A program made the position numbers and the translations under genes. This document shows, in pieces, positions 3,594 through 7,660 of a stretch of 7,660 nucleotides of DNA (its first letter is position 1; each line of letters starts with the position of its first letter). The DNA is from JBBIQZ01 sp037442065 (GTDB lineage Bacteria > Patescibacteriota > CPR2_A > CG2-30-33-46). The stretch covers positions 1-7,660 of the forward strand of contig JBBIQZ010000032.1 in the NCBI GenBank assembly GCA_037442065.1, in the 5' to 3' direction. Below the pieces are notes generated by a model. The model ran no database searches. It saw only the letters and a list, made by a program, of their open reading frames with translations, and was not told the origin of the DNA.

Positions 3594-6518
3594 CTATATT
3601 TTCGTTTCCGTGTAAGGACAAATATCCCTAAAAGCGCAAATCCCACACTGCATATAACTTGGCGTAGCCTTAAACTCACTATTTTTAATTTTTCCTGCCA
3701 CTTCGCCTATTTTTTCTTGTAGTTTTTCAAAATCTTTTTCGGTTTTTGTCGCTGTGCCCTTAAGTCCTGATTCCACAAACTGTAAAGAAACGATATCCGG
3801 ATTTTTATCATACATCTTAAACCATGCTAAAGCATAAATATCCAACTGAGTTGACTGCTTGGCGCGCCTTTGGGCATCTTCTTTTTCGGTAACGTTAGAA
3901 GTTTTAAAATCCGATATCTCAACACCTGTTTTGTCGTTATAAACGATATCAAACCGGCCGTTAACCCTTACAATACCGGCATCGGTTTCCAAATTAAAAG
4001 AAAACTTCTCTTCTATTTTTTGAGGAAGCCTAGTTTCGGCTTTCTCTTTTTCAAAAAAAGCTTTTAAAGCTTCTCGGCCTGCCCTTAAACGCTTTTCCTC
4101 GTGTTCCCTTGTTATGTAGCCTTCCGAAACCCAAGCATTTTCGAAAACGGTCCATAAATCTTCTAAAATAACCGGCCTATTCCTTAGTCTTTTTGTAAAA
4201 TAATAAGCGATAGCTTCATGAATTGCAGAGCCATAATGAACGGAGTGATGCGCTAAAATCGGCACTTTTAAAATGTTTACATATTTAAACTTTAAAGGAC
4301 AAGACAGATAATCGTCTATTTGATGAGGTGATAAATTCAAACGACCGTCTTTGGTAAAGAACCACTCTGGCAACTCTTCGCGTTCGGCTTTTCTATATTT
4401 TTCTATTTTTAAATGGGGTAATAATTTGTGAGTTTTACTAGCAAGTTGGGGCTTATCTAATGCCTCGGCCACAAATTGAGAAAGCTTAGAAACCCTAACT
4501 CCGCCATAATCGTAAGCATTTGTTAAATACAACTGGGATTTTGCCCGAGTCATCCCCACGTAGAACAAGCGGCGCTCTTCTTCTAAATGATAATCGCCTT
4601 CCGGCAAAGTTTCTTTAATTAATTTTTCGGGAACAGGAATTTGCTCCCTGCGGCGGCGGCCGGGAAATTTATCCTGCGAAAGACAAACCATAAAAACTAC
4701 CTCAAATTCCAATCCCTTAGATTTATGAACAGTTATAACATTTACCACTTCTAAATCCGGATCGTAGTCTGCCGTTTTAGGATTATCGTCTGCCTCCAAA
4801 AGCATATCCAAATAAAGCTTAAATTTAATAATAGATTTATCAAACGAGGTTTTTTCAAAATCATTTATTTTTTCAAAAAACTTAGCGATATTTTGAATTT
4901 TAACTTCATTCTCCGGCGTCTCGGTTTTTAATAGTTCTTTAAGCCAGTTTGTTTCTTTGATAAATTGATACAAAAGCTCACCCGCGGTATGCGAAGGAAT
5001 AAGTTTAGAAAATTTTTTTAAATCTAAAATAACTTTATCTAACTTTTTTCTTGTATCGTCTAATAAATATTTTTGGGATATTATTTCCGATTCCAAAAGT
5101 ATCTCGCGCATAGATTTATTTTTTCTTCTGGCGACAGAAGAAATAAAAGTTAATTCGTTAGGATCTATTTTATAAATATCCGAGGTTGCCAAGTGATAAA
5201 AACTTAAGGAATCTTTTGTATCGGTAACAGAGTTGATAAACGAAACCAAAACTCTAATTTCCGGCCGCTCCCAAAGGCCGGCACCTCCGGAAAACTTATA
5301 GGGAATACCGCGCTGTTTTAAAGAATCCATAAATTCGCTAGCATGATTATTAGCGCGAACAAGAATGGCAATTTTGGAAGCGGGAATTTTTTCTTTTGAA
5401 ATCTTATTGCTAATGATTTCGGCAACTTTGTCTGCTTCGGTTTTAAAATTATCAAATGATAAATGTTCAATCTTTGGCCCCTGTTTGTCAGTCACAAGCT
5501 TTTTTGAAATTTTATATTTAACTTCTAAACGATCTGGATTATTGTGCTGGATTAAATTATAGGCGGAATCTAAAACTTCCTTAGTTGAACGATAATTTTT
5601 TGTTAAAACAATTTCTTGGGCATTTGGATATGTTTTTTTAAAATCTAAGATATTAGACACTGCCGCCCCCCGAAATCTAAAAATTGACTGGTCGTCGTCA
5701 CCAACAACCGTAATGTTTCCAGTCAGAGACTGGTCGTCCTTTGAACGAGATTTTTTTGCCAACATTTTTAAAAGCTCGTTTTGGGCATAATTTGTATCCT
5801 GGAATTCGTCAACCAAAATGTATTTAAACTGCTTTTGATAGGTTTTTAAAATATTGGGGCTCTTTTTAAAAAGGTTGATAGTTTTTAAAACTTGATCACC
5901 GTAGTCAACCTTACCGGATTCTTGCTTTAGATCTTCGTAAGTTTTGTAAGCTTTTGCAAGCTCTATAAGTCTTTCTGCTTCTTCGTCTTTTTTACCTTTT
6001 GTCTCTTTTTTAGCAAATTCTAAAAATTCCGAAGGAGACACTACTTCGTCTTTCAGCCTAGAGAAAAACTTAATAAGTTCTTTTATGTGATAAGTTGGGT
6101 TAGAAAGCGGGCGGTAGTGATTTAAATCAAATTCAAAAAGATGGTCTCGGATAAAAATAGCCTGGCTTGATTCATCCATAATTTGAAAGTCGGGATCCAA
6201 ATTGGCTTCCAAGGCATTTTCTCTTAAGATAAAATCGCCAAAGGAATGAAAAGTAGAGATTAAAACATTACTGTAGCCGTAAGGTACTAAAACATCAACC
6301 CGTTCCTCCATTTCAGAAGCCGCCTTTTCGGTAAAAGTTAAAGCAACTATTTCTTCTGGTTTGGCTAATTTTTCGGAAATTAAATAAGCGATTTTTGAAG
6401 TTATAACTTTTGTTTTACCGGTTCCGGCGCCGGCAATAATTAAAAGAGGACCTTTGTTATAGGTAACGGCCTGTTTTTGTTCTTTATTTAAATCTTTTAA
6501 TAACTCTTTGGTGTTCAA
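3594..6518 (-). CDS. UvrD/PcrA-family SF1A DNA helicase fused to a C-terminal PD-(D/E)XK nuclease with Fe-S cysteines
   Basis: A 974-residue helicase-nuclease. The helicase motifs are in order: Q-motif near 11-17, Walker A GAGTGKT (30-36), Ia ALTFTEKAASEM (59-70), II DEFQD (237-241), III VVGDDDQSIFRFRG (271-284), IV LTKNYRST (305-312), V VITVHKSKGLEFE (594-606) and VI VGMTRAKSQLYLT (654-666). From about 728 follows a RecB/AddB-like nuclease: C740, H767 in GSAIHEAI, D857 in GRFDIV, the catalytic ISDFK (D870, K872), and QLDIYALAW (891-899). C958, C961 and C967 with C740 form the four-cysteine iron-sulphur pattern of AddB and Cas4. The architecture resembles AdnA/AdnB subunits. It should unwind and resect DNA ends in recombination or repair, possibly as the cell's substitute for RecBCD. 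The start is TTG (no in-frame ATG upstream before a stop). No Shine-Dalgarno is visible. Confidence 0.93.
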   Translation of the reverse strand: MNTKELLKDLNKEQKQAVTYNKGPLLIIAGAGTGKTKVITSKIAYLISEKLAKPEEIVALTFTEKAASEMEERVDVLVPYGYSNVLISTFHSFGDFILRENALEANLDPDFQIMDESSQAIFIRDHLFEFDLNHYRPLSNPTYHIKELIKFFSRLKDEVVSPSEFLEFAKKETKGKKDEEAERLIELAKAYKTYEDLKQESGKVDYGDQVLKTINLFKKSPNILKTYQKQFKYILVDEFQDTNYAQNELLKMLAKKSRSKDDQSLTGNITVVGDDDQSIFRFRGAAVSNILDFKKTYPNAQEIVLTKNYRSTKEVLDSAYNLIQHNNPDRLEVKYKISKKLVTDKQGPKIEHLSFDNFKTEADKVAEIISNKISKEKIPASKIAILVRANNHASEFMDSLKQRGIPYKFSGGAGLWERPEIRVLVSFINSVTDTKDSLSFYHLATSDIYKIDPNELTFISSVARRKNKSMREILLESEIISQKYLLDDTRKKLDKVILDLKKFSKLIPSHTAGELLYQFIKETNWLKELLKTETPENEVKIQNIAKFFEKINDFEKTSFDKSIIKFKLYLDMLLEADDNPKTADYDPDLEVVNVITVHKSKGLEFEVVFMVCLSQDKFPGRRRREQIPVPEKLIKETLPEGDYHLEEERRLFYVGMTRAKSQLYLTNAYDYGGVRVSKLSQFVAEALDKPQLASKTHKLLPHLKIEKYRKAEREELPEWFFTKDGRLNLSPHQIDDYLSCPLKFKYVNILKVPILAHHSVHYGSAIHEAIAYYFTKRLRNRPVILEDLWTVFENAWVSEGYITREHEEKRLRAGREALKAFFEKEKAETRLPQKIEEKFSFNLETDAGIVRVNGRFDIVYNDKTGVEISDFKTSNVTEKEDAQRRAKQSTQLDIYALAWFKMYDKNPDIVSLQFVESGLKGTATKTEKDFEKLQEKIGEVAGKIKNSEFKATPSYMQCGICAFRDICPYTETKI

Positions 6519-6534
6519 CGATTTTATTTTATCA
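6519..6534 (-). promoter_or_regulatory. Candidate extended -10 promoter of the helicase-nuclease gene
   Basis: TGATAAAAT (6526-6534) is an extended -10 element (TG, one base, TAAAAT) ending 7 bases before the TTG start codon. No -35 is visible. As with the exonuclease gene, transcription would start almost at the initiation codon, which fits the absence of a ribosome binding site. Confidence 0.35.
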
Positions 6535-6544
6535 AAAATTGGCT

Positions 6545-6565
6545 AAAAAAAATACCGGAATCGGT
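6545..6565 (-). terminator. Candidate Rho-independent terminator after the acyltransferase gene
   Basis: On the minus strand a short hairpin ACCG-ATTC-CGGT (6554-6565) is followed after one base by eight T (6545-6552). The stem is only 4 bp. A longer alternative pairs CCGGA with TCCGG further upstream. It is placed correctly between the acyltransferase stop and the helicase start. Confidence 0.45.
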
Positions 6566-6603
6566 TTTAAATCATTAAACTTATCCGGCTTGATCTTTAG
6601 ATA

Positions 6604-7419
6604 TTATGGCATTAGCTCTCTGTATACTACTACCTTCTGCTTGTACTCACCATGCATCTCTTCTGGCAGTAAATCGCCAATACCACACATTATTGTATCA
6701 ATAAATACACGGGCAAAGCCTTTACATTGTTCCTCGTTCAATCCATCCTGCAAATATTTGGAAGGTAGAATAGGTTTACCAAATGAAACTGACAACTTAT
6801 CAATGTGTTGCACGCTTTCAATAAACTTCCCATTACGAAAATCTTCCATTTCTACCAATGACGGCTCGAATATAAATAGCTCTTTGCTCCCAATAATACC
6901 ACAAGGAATAATCGGCACATCCGCTATTAAAGCAGGGAGGATTGTTCTCCATTGTCCCTGAAGTAAGTTACCGTCTTTGCTCCTTGTTGATTCAGGAAAA
7001 ACAAAAAGCGGAGTACCTTCGCTAAGTTTTTCAACAATACAATAAAACGCTTTTTTAAGATATGCCGCGGATTCTCTATGACTTATTTCTTCCCGACGTT
7101 CTACATAAATTAACCCGGGATAACTATCTAAATAAAAATCTCTGATCTGGGGATCAGCGATAACCTTTCCGGCCACTGCCCATACATCATCCCGAACCCC
7201 AGAAAGAGCCCTCCAAATAATTGGTCCGTCGGCATGACTTTGGTGATTAGACACTAAAAGAAAAGGCCCTGTTCTAGGAATATTCCCCGAACCGTTAATT
7301 TCCATATCTTTTATGTGAATATCCATTAATCCTTCAAAAAACTTCTTTGCTTTTCTTGAACCATTCGGGTTTCCTGGAAAAACAACGTCTTCTTTCTTGA
7401 TACCTATAGACTGTGTCAT
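6604..7419 (-). CDS. PlsC-type acyltransferase (1-acylglycerol-3-phosphate acyltransferase family)
   Basis: A 271-residue member of the LPLAT/PlsC family, which transfers an acyl chain to a lysophospholipid-type acceptor at the membrane. Block I is SNHQSHAD with the catalytic H59 and D64 (HX4D). Block II is GLIYVERRE (102-110). Block III is FPESTRSKDG (141-150), with serine where most members have glycine (FPEGTR). Block IV is VPIIPCGI (168-175). There is no strong membrane helix, so it is probably a peripheral protein. AAGGAG lies about 11 bases before the ATG, a rather long spacing. By eye the gene is richer in G+C than the helicase gene (34 of 60 bases in 7141-7200), a mild hint of a different origin. 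It is bounded by candidate terminators on both sides, so it is probably transcribed alone. The exact substrate is not determinable. Confidence 0.88.
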   Translation of the reverse strand: MTQSIGIKKEDVVFPGNPNGSRKAKKFFEGLMDIHIKDMEINGSGNIPRTGPFLLVSNHQSHADGPIIWRALSGVRDDVWAVAGKVIADPQIRDFYLDSYPGLIYVERREEISHRESAAYLKKAFYCIVEKLSEGTPLFVFPESTRSKDGNLLQGQWRTILPALIADVPIIPCGIIGSKELFIFEPSLVEMEDFRNGKFIESVQHIDKLSVSFGKPILPSKYLQDGLNEEQCKGFARVFIDTIMCGIGDLLPEEMHGEYKQKVVVYRELMP

Positions 7420-7447
7420 TTTTCTTCACGCTCCTTGTCAAATAACG

Positions 7448-7472
7448 AAAAAAGTATTCCAAAATAGGAATA
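7448..7472 (-). terminator. Rho-independent terminator after dCTP deaminase
   Basis: On the minus strand TATTCC (7467-7472) and GGAATA (7455-7460) form a perfect 6-bp stem with a 6-base loop. It is followed after one base by six T (7448-7453). It lies 30 bases past the stop of the dCTP deaminase gene and before the acyltransferase gene. Confidence 0.65.
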
Positions 7473-7502
7473 TTTAAATATATCAATAAGAGTGCTGAAA
7501 AG

Positions 7503-7658
7503 TCAAATCTTTTCTTTAGAGATCAAACTTTGATGCGGGGCCTTTTGATTCATATATTTGCCTTTTTTCTCGTAAGAATTTTGGGCTTTAGAAGTTAAAA
7601 TTTCAAAAACTAATTGGCAAATGCGCATTCCCGGATAGAGCAAAACTGGCATCCGTCC
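7503..7658 (-). CDS. dcd: dCTP deaminase, C-terminal fragment (starts outside the window)
   Basis: The last 51 codons of a gene entering from the right, ending in TGA at 7503-7505. The text PVLLYPGMRICQLVFE, then KGKYMNQKAPHQS, is the well-known C-terminal end of dCTP deaminase. LYPGMRICQLVFE forms the last beta strands of the trimeric dUTPase-like core, and the KGKY-x-Q-x-P segment is the flexible lid closing over the nucleotide. The enzyme deaminates dCTP to dUTP (some members also hydrolyse it to dUMP) and feeds thymidylate synthesis. The catalytic residues lie upstream, outside the window. Bifunctional dCTP deaminase/dUTPase cannot be excluded. It is followed by a terminator. TGA serves as stop here, which fits the standard code. 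Confidence 0.88.
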   Translation of the reverse strand, partial: GRMPVLLYPGMRICQLVFEILTSKAQNSYEKKGKYMNQKAPHQSLISKEKI

Positions 7659-7660
7659 AA

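Noticed and set aside
7436..7441. Perfect TTGACA on the minus strand before the acyltransferase gene
   Set aside because: A -10 at normal spacing would fall inside the coding region and none resembles TATAAT. It overlaps the ribosome binding site.

Overview
The window looks like a chromosomal piece of a low-G+C bacterium with compact, mostly minus-strand genes, short spacers and the standard genetic code. My best guess is a Patescibacteria/CPR lineage. The grounds are the low G+C, a stand-alone helicase-nuclease in place of a visible RecBCD/AddAB operon, and two very small genes (a two-helix membrane protein and a Cys-rich protein) of a kind I remember from such genomes. This is an impression from memory, not a search.

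Layout, left to right. Positions 1-1371 (minus) hold a compact operon: an AbrB-type regulator, an ABC ATPase and the start of an ABC-2 permease, separated by 3-base gaps. It has a good promoter near 1474-1502 and a strongly structured leader. Positions 1538-1951 (minus) hold a small two-helix membrane protein, preceded by a Cys-rich mini-gene that is broken by a TGA codon and a +1 frameshift. Positions 1981-2168 (minus) hold a sound tRNA-Pro(CGG) sitting inside the T loop of a second, degenerate tRNA-Pro-like sequence, with a 17-bp inverted repeat joining the two. Position 2286 starts the only plus-strand gene, an orphan STAS-domain protein, which converges on a PolB-like 3'-5' exonuclease (stop codons overlap). 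A roughly 150-base hairpin-rich element (3397-3544) separates the exonuclease from a 974-residue UvrD/PcrA helicase fused to a PD-(D/E)XK nuclease with an Fe-S cysteine set. Further right are a PlsC-type acyltransferase and the C-terminal end of a dCTP deaminase, each followed by a candidate terminator.

Functionally, the left operon is a regulated export system. The helicase-nuclease, the exonuclease and dCTP deaminase belong to DNA repair and nucleotide supply, and the acyltransferase belongs to membrane lipid synthesis. I see no transposase, integrase or CRISPR array. The most unusual feature is the nested tRNA arrangement. It could be a decayed tRNA gene that received a functional copy, or the product of a template-switch rearrangement.
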